Below are positions 1 to 8,593 of a stretch of DNA of 64,000 nucleotides, piece by piece. This stretch comes from RYN-230 sp963837335 (GTDB lineage: Bacteria > Actinomycetota > Actinomycetes > Streptosporangiales > Streptosporangiaceae), in NCBI GenBank assembly GCA_963837335.1, contig CAWINS010000027.1, positions 204,219 to 268,218 of the forward strand. The letters are read 5' to 3'. The notes below the pieces were generated by a model. That model saw nothing but the letters and a program-made list of their open reading frames with translations, made no database searches and had not been told where the DNA came from. Numbering within the stretch: position 1 is the first letter of the stretch; each line of letters starts with the position of its first letter. The translations under genes and the position numbers were made by a program.

Positions 1-2
1 AG

Positions 3-235
3 GACCTGGGGGTGTTCGGCGGGCTCGGCACGGACCCCAACAGCATGATCCCGTTCGCGCTGGTGGCCGTGGGCGGTTACCTGGCCCTGGCTGAGGGACC
101 GGCCCTGGCTGAGGCGCCGGCCCTGGCTGGGGCACCAGCCCTCGCGCCAGCGCCCGCCGACGCGCCAGCGCCGCCGACGCGCCCGGGCCAGCCGATGCGC
201 CCGGGCCGATCACCCCATCCGGGCCGCAGCGGGGC
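3..235 (+). CDS. C-terminal end of a membrane protein, or N-terminal part of the following Sco protein (partial)
   Basis: The reading frame enters from the left edge, so the start is missing. It gives one clear hydrophobic segment (about 18 residues around IPFALVAVGGYLAL) and then an Ala/Pro-rich linker built from repeats of the type PALAEAPALAG. The Sco frame that follows is open upstream of its ATG back to about base 180 and encodes a second membrane segment. One single-base indel between 170 and 230 would join the two into one polypeptide: membrane helix, Pro/Ala linker, membrane helix, Sco domain. Alternatively this is the tail of a separate upstream membrane protein. I do not recognise the family. 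Confidence 0.35.
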
Positions 236-322
236 TGGCGGGACCGGCTGCGCCCGCGGCACCTGGCCGCGCTCATCAGCAACGCCAGCCCGCGGACCCT
301 GGGGGCTGTCGGCGCCCTCGGC

Positions 323-940
323 ATGGCCATCATCGGCGTCATCCCGCTGGCGACGGCGTCGGCCAGCGCGAGTGCCTCGCCGATCCTCGCCCAGGCGCTC
401 GACGGGTCGAGCGCGCCGCTGGACTTCAGGGCTCCCGCGTTCACGCTGACCAACCAGCACGGCCGGGCAGTCAGCCTGGCCAGCCTGCGCGGGAAGGTCG
501 TCCTGCTGACCTTCCTCGACCCGGTGTGCACGTCGGACTGCCCGCTGATCGCGCAGGAGTTCCGGCAGGCGGACCAGTTGCTCGGCGGGCAGTCCCGGCA
601 GGTGGAACTGGTCGCGGTGGTCACCAACCCCGTCTACACCCAGTCCGAGTACACCGCCGCCTTCGACCGGCAGGAGCACATGAGCTCGCTGCCCAACTGG
701 CAGTACCTCACCGGCAGCGTCGCCCAGCTCAAGAAGGTGTGGCGGCAGTACGGGATCGCGGCCCAGATTCTCCCTGCGGGCGGGATGATCGGGCACAGCG
801 ACATCGCCTACGTCATCGACCGGTCCGGCCGGACCCGCACCGAGCTCAATTTTGATCCCGGGCCCGGTACGTCGAGTACCCAGGCGTCCTTCGCGAGTGA
901 ACTGTCCACCGCGGCCCAGCAGACCCTGGGCTCTTCGTGA
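323..940 (+). CDS. SCO1/SenC-family copper-binding redoxin
   Basis: Probable copper metallochaperone or thiol-disulfide reductase for the CuA centre of cytochrome c oxidase, on the outer face of the membrane. The thioredoxin-like fold carries the Sco metal site: C69-x3-C73 in DPVCTSDCP, and H158 in GHSDIAYVID. The 205 residues start with an Ala/Ser-rich hydrophobic anchor. The frame is open further upstream (RHLAALISNASPRTLG...), so the true start may be a non-ATG codon near 240, or the protein may be continuous with the preceding membrane fragment. It overlaps the next gene by GTGA (937-940), and CtaG lies two genes on, which supports a role in oxidase assembly. Confidence 0.85.
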   Translation: MAIIGVIPLATASASASASPILAQALDGSSAPLDFRAPAFTLTNQHGRAVSLASLRGKVVLLTFLDPVCTSDCPLIAQEFRQADQLLGGQSRQVELVAVVTNPVYTQSEYTAAFDRQEHMSSLPNWQYLTGSVAQLKKVWRQYGIAAQILPAGGMIGHSDIAYVIDRSGRTRTELNFDPGPGTSSTQASFASELSTAAQQTLGSS

Positions 941-2161
941 TCACCCGGCCCCGGCGCGGCGCGGGCGCGGCGGTGCTGGCCGCCGTCACGGCGGCCGGGC
1001 TGGCCAGTTGCGGCAGCGCGCACGCTGGCCAGGCGACTCCATCCGCCCCGCCCGTCCGGCTGTCCCTGGCCACCTCCGCCGGCTACCCGGACGGCAGCTG
1101 GGCCGTCATCGTCATGGGCGGGTCCGCCACCCAGCACAACGACTTCTGGCAGGTGTTCGTCCGCCCCGGCCAGGCCGGGGCCTGGAAACTGGCGACGCCG
1201 CTGGGGGCGGCCAGCAACGGCGGGATCACGGTGGCGGCTGAAGGTGGTCCCGCCCTGGCCGCCGCGATCCGGCCCAGCCAGGACCTGTCCTTCTCCCCGG
1301 TGGCGAGCAGTAGCGACAACGGCGCGAAGTGGGCCCAGGCCGGCCTGCTGGACGCCCCGCTCGCGGGGTACCCGGATGCGCTGGCCGCCGCGCCGGACGG
1401 CGGGCTGATCGCGCTGACCAGGACCGGCGACGTGGAACTCAGGCCGCACTCAGGGGCCGCCTGGACCAGGCTGGCCAGCGAGCACACCGTGGCTGCGGCG
1501 GCAGGCCAGCGGCTGCCTCCCGGCCCAGTTCACCTCCGTCGCCTACAGCCCGTCGGGCGCTGCGCTGGTGGCGGGGGCGTGCACCCGGGCAGGGCAGGCC
1601 GGAATCTTCCGGCTGGCCGGCGGCCACTGGTCCCGGACCGGGCCCGTGCTGCCCGCCGCGCTGGCCCGGCGGGACGTCGAGGTCCTCCAGATGGCCCGGG
1701 CGGGCCGCACCGTGGCGGCGCTGCTGGCCGTGGGCCGCGGGCCGGCCGCGCGGCTGGTCGGCGCGTGGTCCAACCAGGACGGCACCTCATGGCGCCTGTC
1801 GCAGCCCTACCAGGCCAGCCTGGCCCGGCCGCTCTCAGCGGCCTTCGGCGGCGGCTCGTCCGGGACCGGCTCGTCCGGGACCGGCTCGTCGGGCGGTGGC
1901 TCGCTGGGTGTCCTGCTGCCGGGCGGCCGGGCCGTGACGGTCAGCGGGCCCGGTGCGGCCTGGCGGTCCCTGCCCGCTCTGCCCGCCGGGGCGTCGCGGG
2001 TACCAGACGGCGGGGCTACGCTGGCAGCGGTCCCGGGCGGCTTCGAGGCCCTGACGGCCCGGGGCAGCCAGCTGTCCGTGTGGGCCTTGTCTTCCGGTAG
2101 TTCCGGGTGGGGCCGGTCCCAGGTCATCAACGTGGCCATTCCCTACGGCTCGTCCTCGTGA
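937..2161 (+). CDS. Putative secreted lipoprotein, interrupted by one frameshift
   Basis: Starts with GTG overlapping the Sco stop codon, which implies translational coupling. The N-terminus is a lipoprotein signal with lipobox LASC (lipid Cys about residue 25). The rest resembles a beta-propeller-like or exo-sialidase-like protein in composition: repeated SSDNGAKW, WSNQDGTSW and TRLA elements recall BNR-type repeats, but I cannot assign a family. The first frame breaks near 1,500-1,520 and the protein continues in the +1-shifted frame to the stop at 2,159-2,161. A Gly/Ser linker is coded by a 15-base direct repeat at 1853-1892. Sitting between Sco and CtaG, it may be an accessory factor in oxidase assembly (inference). 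Confidence 0.6.
1853..1892 (+). repeat. 15-bp direct repeat, two perfect copies plus a partial third
   Basis: The unit GGCTCGTCCGGGACC occurs at 1853-1867 and 1868-1882, followed by a diverged copy. It codes a GSSGT-type flexible linker inside the lipoprotein gene. Confidence 0.8.
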
Positions 2162-2174
2162 GGATGGTGCACTA

Positions 2175-3131
2175 GTGAGCTACCTCGTCGATCACTGGTC
2201 CTTCGACCCGTTCCTGATCGTGGTGGCGGTCCTGGTGGCCTGGCACGAGACCGGGCTGGCCCGGCTGGCCCGGCGGTCCCGGCCCGAGCGGACCCGCCAG
2301 CGGAGGCTCCGCTCGCTCTGGTTCTACGCCGGTCTCGCCGTGCTGCTCATCGCGGTCGAATCACCCATGGACTACTGGGCCGACGACTACTTCTTCGTGC
2401 ACATGCTCCAGCACCTGCTGCTCATGTTCGCCGCGCCCACGCTGGTCGTGGCCGGGGCCCCCTGGCAGCCGCTGCTCGATGGGCTGCCCGGCCGGACGGG
2501 CCGGACCGCGACCGCCGCGGTGCTGCGGGACCGCTGGTCGCGCCCGCTTCGCGCCATCGCGGGCTTCCTGCTGCGGCCCTGGGTCTCGGTGGTCCTGTTC
2601 TCCGCCGTGATGCTGGCCTGGCACATTCCCGCGTTGTTCGATCTCGCGGAACGCAATCAGGCCGTGCACATCTGGGTGATGCACGCGAGTTTCTTCCTGG
2701 CCGGGGTGCTGTTCTGGCTGCAGTTCATCCCGTCGCCGCCGTTCCAGCGCCGGATGCCGCTGGTCTCCCAGGCCGTCGCCCTGATCGGGACCAACCTGGT
2801 CATGTGGATGCTGGCCATGGCGATGAGCATCTTCTCCCAGGCCTCCTGGTACTCGGTGTACCACCACGTGCGCGGGGTCAGCCTGCCGCCGTTCGCCGAC
2901 CAGGAGATCGGGGCGGCGATCCTGTGGGTCTGCGGTGACTTCTGGGCTATCCCCGCGCTCATCTACGTGGTCCGCCGCCTGGTGAACGAGGACGGCAGCG
3001 TCGAGGCCGCGCTCAATCAGATCCTGCACCGCGGCGCGGCGGGCAGCGGCTGGGCGTCGGCCAGCCGCCGGATCCCGCCCGGTTCCACTGGCGCATCGCT
3101 GCCCCCGCCGACCGGCGGCCCGCCGGCCTGA
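2175..3131 (+). CDS. ctaG: Cytochrome c oxidase assembly protein, caa3-type CtaG family
   Basis: Multi-pass membrane protein of 318 residues that matches the caa3_CtaG family in length and motifs. Visible landmarks are HMLQHLLLM (about residues 76-84), a repeat of membrane-embedded His and Met residues, AWHIPALFD, and the long helix LVMWMLAMAMSIF. Members help insert copper or assemble subunit I of haem-copper oxidases. The start is GTG at 2175, one base overlapping a TAG of a minimal upstream frame and 13 bases after the lipoprotein stop, so it is in the same transcription unit as the Sco gene. The last 40 residues are a Pro/Ser/Gly-rich cytoplasmic tail. Confidence 0.9.
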   Translation: MSYLVDHWSFDPFLIVVAVLVAWHETGLARLARRSRPERTRQRRLRSLWFYAGLAVLLIAVESPMDYWADDYFFVHMLQHLLLMFAAPTLVVAGAPWQPLLDGLPGRTGRTATAAVLRDRWSRPLRAIAGFLLRPWVSVVLFSAVMLAWHIPALFDLAERNQAVHIWVMHASFFLAGVLFWLQFIPSPPFQRRMPLVSQAVALIGTNLVMWMLAMAMSIFSQASWYSVYHHVRGVSLPPFADQEIGAAILWVCGDFWAIPALIYVVRRLVNEDGSVEAALNQILHRGAAGSGWASASRRIPPGSTGASLPPPTGGPPA

Positions 3132-3139
3132 CCTCGCGC

Positions 3140-3415
3140 TCAGCCGCCGTGCTTTTCCAGGTAGTCCAGGTAGAGCGGGCGCAGTGCGTCCGCCACGTCA
3201 GCGTTCTCGTGGCCGAAGGCATCGTCGATCACCGCGGACAGCTGGGTGGCGTCGGCCGCGGTCTGGTCCAGGTGCCCGGCGACCGCCTCGCCCTCCGGGA
3301 TTTCGCGCAGCAGTTGCCACAGGAACCCGACATCCAGATGCCGCACGGCCCGGTGCACGGCGCGGTCGTGAAGTTCCTGGGAGGAGAGGGCTTCGAGGGC
3401 GTCCCGGTCAGTCAT
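3140..3415 (-). CDS. Small conserved-looking hypothetical protein
   Basis: A 91-residue acidic, all-helical-looking soluble protein with no Cys and no membrane segment. The sequence begins MTDRDALEALSSQELHDRAV and ends in LYLDYLEKHGG, with a compact hydrophobic pattern typical of a real small protein rather than a shadow frame. It is convergent with ctaG (8 bases between stops). I do not recognise the family. Confidence 0.6.
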   Translation of the reverse strand: MTDRDALEALSSQELHDRAVHRAVRHLDVGFLWQLLREIPEGEAVAGHLDQTAADATQLSAVIDDAFGHENADVADALRPLYLDYLEKHGG

Positions 3416-3500
3416 GGGAGGAACCCTACCGGGCGTCGTGGGGCACCTGGGGCACGGTCACCGGCCGCCAGGCCAGCCGCCGTGCTGTCCCGGCCGGCCA

Positions 3501-4273
3501 CTACCCGACCAGCCGCCGCCGGCCCCGCCTGTACCGGACCAGCCGCCTCCAGGCCAGCCGCCGTCCAGTGCCAGCCAGCCTCCCGGACCAGCCCTGGCCG
3601 GGCCAGCCACTCAGCCAGCTCGCCAGCCAGCCGTGGTGGTTGCTCCGGCCCGGCCTCAGCTGGGTGACCGCGGGCTCACCGCCCGAAACGGTGGCCCCGG
3701 AACCGGGGTGGCCGGCCCCGTCCCGGCTGCGCTGCTGGCCGGCGGCCTCGGTGAACGTGCACCGGACCGGGGTGCTCAAGGGGCCCCGGGCCGTGAAAGC
3801 GATCACTGTCGTACAGGAGGCGCGGGGTTCCGGAACGGGCACCCGTGCGGCGTAGGCAGGCCGCTCAGCCGGGGATGCCGCTTCCGGGGATGCCGCTTCC
3901 GGGGGAGCGGCTTCGGAGGGAGCGGCTTCGGGGGAGCCGCCCGCGGGGCCGGCGCTGCGGGAGACGCGGGGGAGTGGGCCGGCCCGGGCGGTGTGGCGGC
4001 GCGCTGGGCACCCGTGGGAGCGGCCGCCGCGGGTGGGCTGGCTGACCCGTCCCCGCTGGACTGGACCGACGCGGGCAGCGCCGCGGCGCAGGGCACCAGG
4101 CCGCACTGCTTCGGCGGTCCCGGCGAGCTGTCGTGCCGGGCCAGGGCCAAACCGCCCCCGGCTACCACCGCGATGGTGGCGGTCATGCCCGCGGCGGCGA
4201 CCCAGCGGTGCCGCGCCAGGCTGTCCGCCAGCCGGGGCGGGCCAGCGGGTGGCTGGCCAGGTCCGCTAGCCAC
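3501..4273 (-). CDS. Pro/Ala-rich membrane-anchored hypothetical protein, probably frameshifted
   Basis: The N-terminus (from ATG at 4273) has a cytoplasmic stretch, one transmembrane helix at about residues 26-45 (VAAAGMTATIAVVAGGGLAL) and then a Pro/Ala/Ser-rich extracellular stalk. Around 3,950 the likely frame shifts: the original frame turns Pro/Lys/Arg-rich, while the neighbouring frame gives EAAPSEAAPPEAA repeats and then a plausible folded segment with two Cys (ASCTTVIAFTARGPLSTPV). Short direct repeats in the DNA (3871-3935, units like GGATGCCGCTTCCG) explain the repeated peptides and may have provoked the error. The C-terminal end is uncertain because low-complexity sequence follows. 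Function unknown. Confidence 0.4.
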
Positions 4274-4548
4274 CGGAGCTCACCGGCTGACTCCGGGCAT
4301 GCGCATGAGAGACAGGCCTACGCGTGACATGGCGGTGTCCCCAATCCTCGTGCGTCCCCTGACGAACCCAAGCCGCCGGGGCCAATTTAGCAACGTGACC
4401 GGGATCTTTGATGACAAACACACCGGTATGGCCACTGGGACCCTGACCCTGGAGACCATCACCCAGGAAGAGCGGAACGGGGATTGGCGCCGCCCCCGAG
4501 ACGCCAATCCCCGCCGTGCTGCGCCGGCCCATGCTGCTGGGCCCAGGA

Positions 4549-5337
4549 CTACCGCGCGGGCATCGCCTCGTTCGGGGCGACCAGCTTGAAGTGGACGCCC
4601 GTCGGGTCGGCCGCCTCGGCCAGCCGGCCGTAGGGGGTGTCCTCCGCGGGCCTGATCACCGAGCCCCCCAGGCGGGTGATCGTGGCCAGGCTGGCGTCGG
4701 CGTCCTCGGTGCCGAAGTAGACCGCCCAGTGGGCCGGCACGCCCTCGGGCAGGAACCCGGACGCGTCCATGATCCCGGCCAGCTGCTCCTCGCCGTGCTG
4801 CATGATCGTGTACCGGAACTCGGGCGTGTCGCTCACGCTCTGCGTGTCCCAGCCGAACACGTCCCGGTAGAAGGCGATGGTGGCCGGGTAGTCCCGGGTG
4901 TACACCTCGAACCAGGCGGGGGTCCCCGTCTCGCCGAAGACCCCGAAGCCTTTGTGCAGGCCGGGCTGCCACAGGCCGATCGCGGCCCCGGCCGCGTCGC
5001 CGACCATCGCCATCGTGCCGAGGTCGGCCACCGCCATGGCGGGCAGCAAGATCTGGCCGCCATGCGCGGTGGCGGCCTCGAGCGTCTTCTGGGCGTCATC
5101 GGTGGCCAGGTAGACGGTCCAGGTCTCTGGCGCCTCCACGCCGGGCTGCTTGGGCATGCCGCCCGCGACCAGGACGCCGTCCTTGGAGAAGTTGAAGTAA
5201 CCGCCGAACTGCTCCTGGGGTTCGGTTGAGGTCCAGCCGAACACCTGGCCGTAGAAGTCCCGGCTGCGTCCCGGGTCGGAGGTCAGCAGGTCGACCCAGC
5301 AGGGCGCGCCGGCCGGGGCGGTGTCTCGGGTTGGCAT
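4549..5337 (-). CDS. VOC (glyoxalase/bleomycin resistance) family protein with two VOC domains
   Basis: A 262-residue protein with two tandem glyoxalase-like halves. The first starts at CWVDLLTSDPGRSRDFYGQVFGW and the second at AWFEVYTRDYPATIAFYRDVFGW; each holds the FYxxVFGW hallmark of the vicinal oxygen chelate fold. Such two-domain actinobacterial proteins are usually annotated as glyoxalase-like or hydroxylase-type dioxygenases; the substrate is unknown. The ATG at 5337 was chosen because GGAG lies 8 bases upstream; the open frame extends further back but that part has no domain. The gene diverges from the PaiB-like gene across a 141-base gap. Confidence 0.85.
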   Translation of the reverse strand: MPTRDTAPAGAPCWVDLLTSDPGRSRDFYGQVFGWTSTEPQEQFGGYFNFSKDGVLVAGGMPKQPGVEAPETWTVYLATDDAQKTLEAATAHGGQILLPAMAVADLGTMAMVGDAAGAAIGLWQPGLHKGFGVFGETGTPAWFEVYTRDYPATIAFYRDVFGWDTQSVSDTPEFRYTIMQHGEEQLAGIMDASGFLPEGVPAHWAVYFGTEDADASLATITRLGGSVIRPAEDTPYGRLAEAADPTGVHFKLVAPNEAMPAR

Positions 5338-5478
5338 GGTCGCTCCTTCGTGATGTGCAGGCAGTCTCACTACCTTGGACGTCACAGCCCCGCCGGACTC
5401 ATCGGTCGGGCTGGCCGGGCTGGGCTGCACCGGCTGGGCTGGCCCGGCTGGGCCGCCCGACTGCGTACTCTCGTAGGC
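5338..5478. other. Intergenic region between divergent genes, GC-rich low complexity
   Basis: Contains many overlapping GGGCTGG/GGCTGGGC units between 5402 and 5458. A TACTCT element at 5466-5471 lies 7 bases before the GTG of the PaiB-like gene and could be a -10 box of a leaderless transcript. No other signal was seen. Confidence 0.4.
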
Positions 5479-6105
5479 GTGTATCTCCCTGCCCACTTCA
5501 CCGCGCCTCAGACCGCCGACGTCGCCGCGTTCGTGGCGGGCGTCGCCGCAGCCGACCTGGTCACGTTCGACGGGGTCAAGCCCGTGGCCAGCCTCATCCC
5601 GATCATCTGGGACCGCGAGACGGGCGAGCACGGCCGCCTGCTCGGCCACCTGGCCCTGGCCAATCCGCAGTGGGAGTCGGTGGCCCCCGGGTCCAGCGCG
5701 CTGGCGATCGTGCACGGCCCGCAGGCCTACGTTTCCCCGTCCTGGTACCCGAGTACGGCCCGGCACGGGCGCGTGGTTCCCACCTGGAATTACGTCACGG
5801 TTCACTTCACCGGGCCGCTGACCGTGCACCGTGACCCGGAATGGCTGCGCGACGTGGTGACCCGCCTGACCCATCGGCATGAAGACCAGCGGGCCGCGCC
5901 CTGGGCCGTGACCGATGCGCCGCCGGACTACATCAACGGCCAGCTCCGGGGGATCGTGGGGGTGGAGCTGACCATCGCCACGGTGGAGGCCAAGCACAAG
6001 CTGAGCCAGAACCGCAGCGACGAGGACCAGGCCGGGGTGGTCGAGGCGCTGGCCGGCGAGCCCGGCCCGGGCCCGGCCGCGATCGCCGCCCTGATGACTG
6101 ATTAG
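5479..6105 (+). CDS. FMN-binding protein, PaiB family
   Basis: A 208-residue protein starting at GTG with VYLPAHFTAPQ, the typical beginning of the PaiB (FMN_bind_2) family. Landmarks are IPIIWD, the HGPQAYVSPSWY motif at about residues 76-87, VPTWNYVTVHFTG, and the C-terminal IVGVELTI followed by KLSQNR. The founding Bacillus member was described as a negative regulator of degradative enzymes; most homologues are simply flavin-binding split-barrel proteins. No DNA-binding domain is visible. No Shine-Dalgarno sequence precedes the GTG, so it may be translated leaderless. A hairpin terminator follows directly. Confidence 0.85.
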   Translation: MYLPAHFTAPQTADVAAFVAGVAAADLVTFDGVKPVASLIPIIWDRETGEHGRLLGHLALANPQWESVAPGSSALAIVHGPQAYVSPSWYPSTARHGRVVPTWNYVTVHFTGPLTVHRDPEWLRDVVTRLTHRHEDQRAAPWAVTDAPPDYINGQLRGIVGVELTIATVEAKHKLSQNRSDEDQAGVVEALAGEPGPGPAAIAALMTD

Positions 6106-6106
6106 C

Positions 6107-6124
6107 CCGGGGGGCGACCCCCGG
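6107..6124. terminator. GC hairpin between convergent genes
   Basis: A perfect 7-bp stem CCGGGGG/CCCCCGG with a GCGA loop starts one base after the PaiB-like stop codon. There is no U-run, as is common in actinomycetes. It could serve both this gene and the convergent aldo/keto reductase. Confidence 0.6.
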
Positions 6125-6231
6125 AGCCCCCACTTGCCCGCTTCCGTATGCACTTCGGCTGCTGCGGCAGCCGGGTTAATCGCCGGCTCGGCGAGACACG
6201 CCTCCGGCGCGCCTCCCCTCGCCGGCCTTCT

Positions 6232-7216
6232 CTACCAGCGGTCGTGGACCTGGGCCCGGATGCGCCGGTCGTACAGGTCCGCGATCGCCGCCAGCTCCGC
6301 GTCACTGAACGGCGGCAGCGCGGCCGCGGCCGCGTTCTGCTCCGCCTGCGCGGCGTTGCGCGCGCCGGGGATCACGGTCGAGACGCCCGGCTGCTGGATC
6401 ACCCAGCGCAGGGCGGCCTGGGCCGGGGTGGCGCCGGCCGGCGCCAGGGCGGCGAATTCCCGGGCCGCGTCCACGCCGGTGTCGAAGTCCACGCCGGAGA
6501 ACGTCTCCCCGGCGTCGAAGGCCTCGCCGTGCCGGTTGTAGGTGCGGTGGTCGTCGGCGGCGAAGGACGTCTCATGGGTGTAGCGGCCGGACAGCAGTCC
6601 CGAGGCCAGCGGGACGCGGGCGATGATGCCCACCCCGGCGGCGCGGGCCGCGGGCAGCACCTCGTCCAGGGGCTTGCGCCGGAACGCGTTGAGGATGATC
6701 TGCACGGTGGCGGTGCCCGGCCAGGCGATCGCGGCCAGTGCTTGCGCGGAGGTCTCGACGCTCACCCCGTAAGCGGCGATGCGCTGCTCGGCGACCAGGG
6801 TGTCGAGCGCGTCGTAGACCGCGGCGGACGAGAAGACCGGCGTCGGCGGGCAGTGCAGCTGCACCAGGTCGAGCCGGTCCGTGCCCAGGTTGGCGCGGGA
6901 CCGGTCGGTCCACGCGCGGAAGTTGTCCAGGGTGTAGAACTGCGGGGTCCTGCGGTACCCGGCGGCCCATCTTGGTGGCCACGGTGAACTCCGCCCCCGG
7001 GTTGGCCGCCAGGAACTGGCCGATGATCTGCTCGCTGCGCCCGTCTCCGTACACGTCGGCGGTGTCCAGGAACGTGGTCCCGGTCGCCGCGGCCGCCTCG
7101 AGCACGGCCAGCGCATCCTTCTCGGCTACATCGCCCCAGTCAGCTCCCAGCTGCCAGGTACCCAGTCCGACGACCGAGACGGCCCTGCCTGTCCTGCCCA
7201 GAATGCGCTTCTCCAT
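6232..7216 (-). CDS. Aldo/keto reductase, one frameshift
   Basis: NADPH-dependent oxidoreductase of the aldo/keto reductase superfamily. The N-terminal frame (from ATG 7216) reads MEKRILGRTGRAVSVVGLGT and TFLDTADVYGDGRSE, with the catalytic Asp and Tyr of the family. Near 6,960 the frame changes by one base and continues as FYTLDNFRAW, LDLVQLHCPP (active-site His), GVSVETSAQAL and the cofactor-binding PGVSTVIPGARN close to the C-terminus. Total span is about 328 codons, the normal size. The break lies in a run of GC around the K-M-G codons and is most likely a read error. It is followed by the MarR gene on the same strand. Confidence 0.85.
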
Positions 7217-7247
7217 AGGGGCCGAGTGTAGTGACGACGGCCGCAGG

Positions 7248-7742
7248 TCACGCGGCGGGACAGCCTTCCGCGTCCGTCGGGGTGCTGGCCGCCTGGGCCA
7301 GGATCGCGGTGCTGATCCCGTCCAGCTGCCGGAGCTGCTCCGCGGTGAGCGCGTCGAACAGGACCTTGCGGACCTGCTCGACGTGGCCGGGCGCGGCCGC
7401 GCTGAGCGCGGCGAAGCCCTGGTCGGTGAGCGTGGCGACCTGCCCCCGGCGGTCGGTCGGGCACTCCGCCCGGCGGACCCAGCCGCGTTCCTCCAGCCGG
7501 GCCACGGCGTGCGACAGGCGGCTCTTGCTCGATGAGGAAGCCTCGGCGAGCTGGGTCATCCGCAGTGAGTGGTCGGGCGCCTCGGACAGCCGCACCAGGA
7601 TCTCGTAATATGCGAGCGGCATCCCGGAATCCCGCTGCAGCTGGGCGTCGACCGCGGCCAGCAGCCACTGCCAGGCCTGGATGGTGTCCCGCCAGGTTTG
7701 CTGCTCGCCGGCGCTCAGCCAGCGCGGTCCAGGATCGTTCAT
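7248..7742 (-). CDS. MarR-family transcriptional regulator
   Basis: A 164-residue regulator with the winged-helix MarR fold: recognition helix LAEASSSSKSRLSHAVARLEERG (about residues 67-89) and wing WVRRAECPTDRRGQVATLTDQG, including the conserved D-R. The central L-x-Y-Y-E-I-L-V-R-L-S motif is typical. It is divergent from the YceI gene and a palindromic operator overlaps the YceI -10 box, so it likely represses yceI and itself. The inducing ligand is unknown. The aldo/keto reductase gene lies 31 bases downstream and may be co-transcribed. Confidence 0.9.
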   Translation of the reverse strand: MNDPGPRWLSAGEQQTWRDTIQAWQWLLAAVDAQLQRDSGMPLAYYEILVRLSEAPDHSLRMTQLAEASSSSKSRLSHAVARLEERGWVRRAECPTDRRGQVATLTDQGFAALSAAAPGHVEQVRKVLFDALTAEQLRQLDGISTAILAQAASTPTDAEGCPAA

Positions 7743-7772
7743 GGACCCAGCATACCCGGAATAGTTGAACGC

Positions 7773-7800
7773 TTGACAACGCTAGACTGGGCGTGATACT
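7773..7800 (+). promoter_or_regulatory. Promoter of the YceI gene
   Basis: -35 TTGACA at 7773-7778, 16-base spacer, -10 GATACT at 7795-7800. The -35 is a perfect consensus. The start codon of the YceI gene is 54 bases downstream, preceded by AGGAG. Confidence 0.7.
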
Positions 7801-7814
7801 CGTTGAGTATTCAA
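7796..7814. promoter_or_regulatory. Overlapping palindromes, likely MarR operator
   Basis: ATACTC-GTT-GAGTAT (7796-7810) is a perfect 6-bp inverted repeat overlapping the -10 box. TTGA-GTAT-TCAA (7803-7814) is a second, interleaved palindrome. Position over the -10 and start site fits repression by the divergently encoded MarR protein. Confidence 0.65.
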
Positions 7815-7853
7815 ATATGAACCAGGCCACTATGAACGACAGGAGTATTCCTT

Positions 7854-8417
7854 ATGACGGCTAGCACCGATGCAGGCGCCATCCCGGGTTACGTCGCCGG
7901 CACGTGGGAGATCGACCCGGTGCACTCGGAGGTCGGCTTTACCGCGCGGCACATGATGGTCAGCAAGGTCCGCGGCCGGTTCACGACCTTCTCCGGCGAG
8001 CTCGTCACGGGCGAGAAGCTGCTGGACTCGTCGGTGACCGCCACCATCGACCTGACCTCGATCAACACCGGCAACGAGCAGCGTGACCAGCACATCCGGT
8101 CCGCCGACTTCTTCGAGGTCGACAAGTACACCACGATGACCTACCGCTCCACTGGCCTGCGGGCCGAGGGTGACCACTACATCCTGGACGGCGAGCTGAC
8201 CCTCAAGGACAACACCAAGGAGGTCCCGCTCACCGTGGAGCTCAACGGCTTCGGGCCGGACCCCTTCGGTGGCACGCGGGCCGGCTTCACCGCCACCGCG
8301 GAGATCAACCGCCGCGACTTCGGCGTGAACTTCAGCGCCCCGATGGAGACCGGCGGCGTGGTCGTGAGCGACAAGATCGGCATCCAGCTCGAGATCGAGG
8401 CTGTCCTCAAGGCCTGA
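7854..8417 (+). CDS. YceI-family lipid-binding protein
   Basis: A 187-residue protein of the YceI lipocalin-like family. Hallmarks are WEIDPVHSEVGFTARHMMVSKVRGRF near the N-terminus, the repeated beta-strand pattern, RDQHIRSADFF and NRRDFGVNF. There is no signal peptide, so unlike the periplasmic E. coli protein it is probably cytoplasmic, as is usual in actinomycetes. The family binds polyprenoid or other hydrophobic ligands. It is controlled by the divergent MarR regulator through the palindromic operator and ends at a strong hairpin. Confidence 0.9.
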   Translation: MTASTDAGAIPGYVAGTWEIDPVHSEVGFTARHMMVSKVRGRFTTFSGELVTGEKLLDSSVTATIDLTSINTGNEQRDQHIRSADFFEVDKYTTMTYRSTGLRAEGDHYILDGELTLKDNTKEVPLTVELNGFGPDPFGGTRAGFTATAEINRRDFGVNFSAPMETGGVVVSDKIGIQLEIEAVLKA

Positions 8418-8476
8418 GCGCAGCTGTCGCGGCGGCAGCGGCCGCCCGGCCGGGCTCGCCGTGACTGAGCTACCCC

Positions 8477-8508
8477 GCGGGCGGGGACGCGATTGCGTCC
8501 CCGCCCGC
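8477..8508 (+). terminator. Strong hairpin terminator after the YceI gene
   Basis: A perfect 14-bp stem beginning GCGGGCGGGG with a GATT loop, 59 bases after the YceI stop. Only a short TTT lies further downstream. Confidence 0.75.
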
Positions 8509-8593
8509 ACCGCGTTTGGCGCGCGGCAGGGATGGTAGGGCGATTACCGTATGACCGGCGCCAGAGTGAGGCGCCGAGAGTGAGGGGTACACG

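Noticed and set aside
5338..6153. Long upstream extension of the VOC gene frame on the minus strand
   Set aside because: It overlaps the well-supported PaiB-like gene and has no domain; a ribosome site supports the start at 5337.
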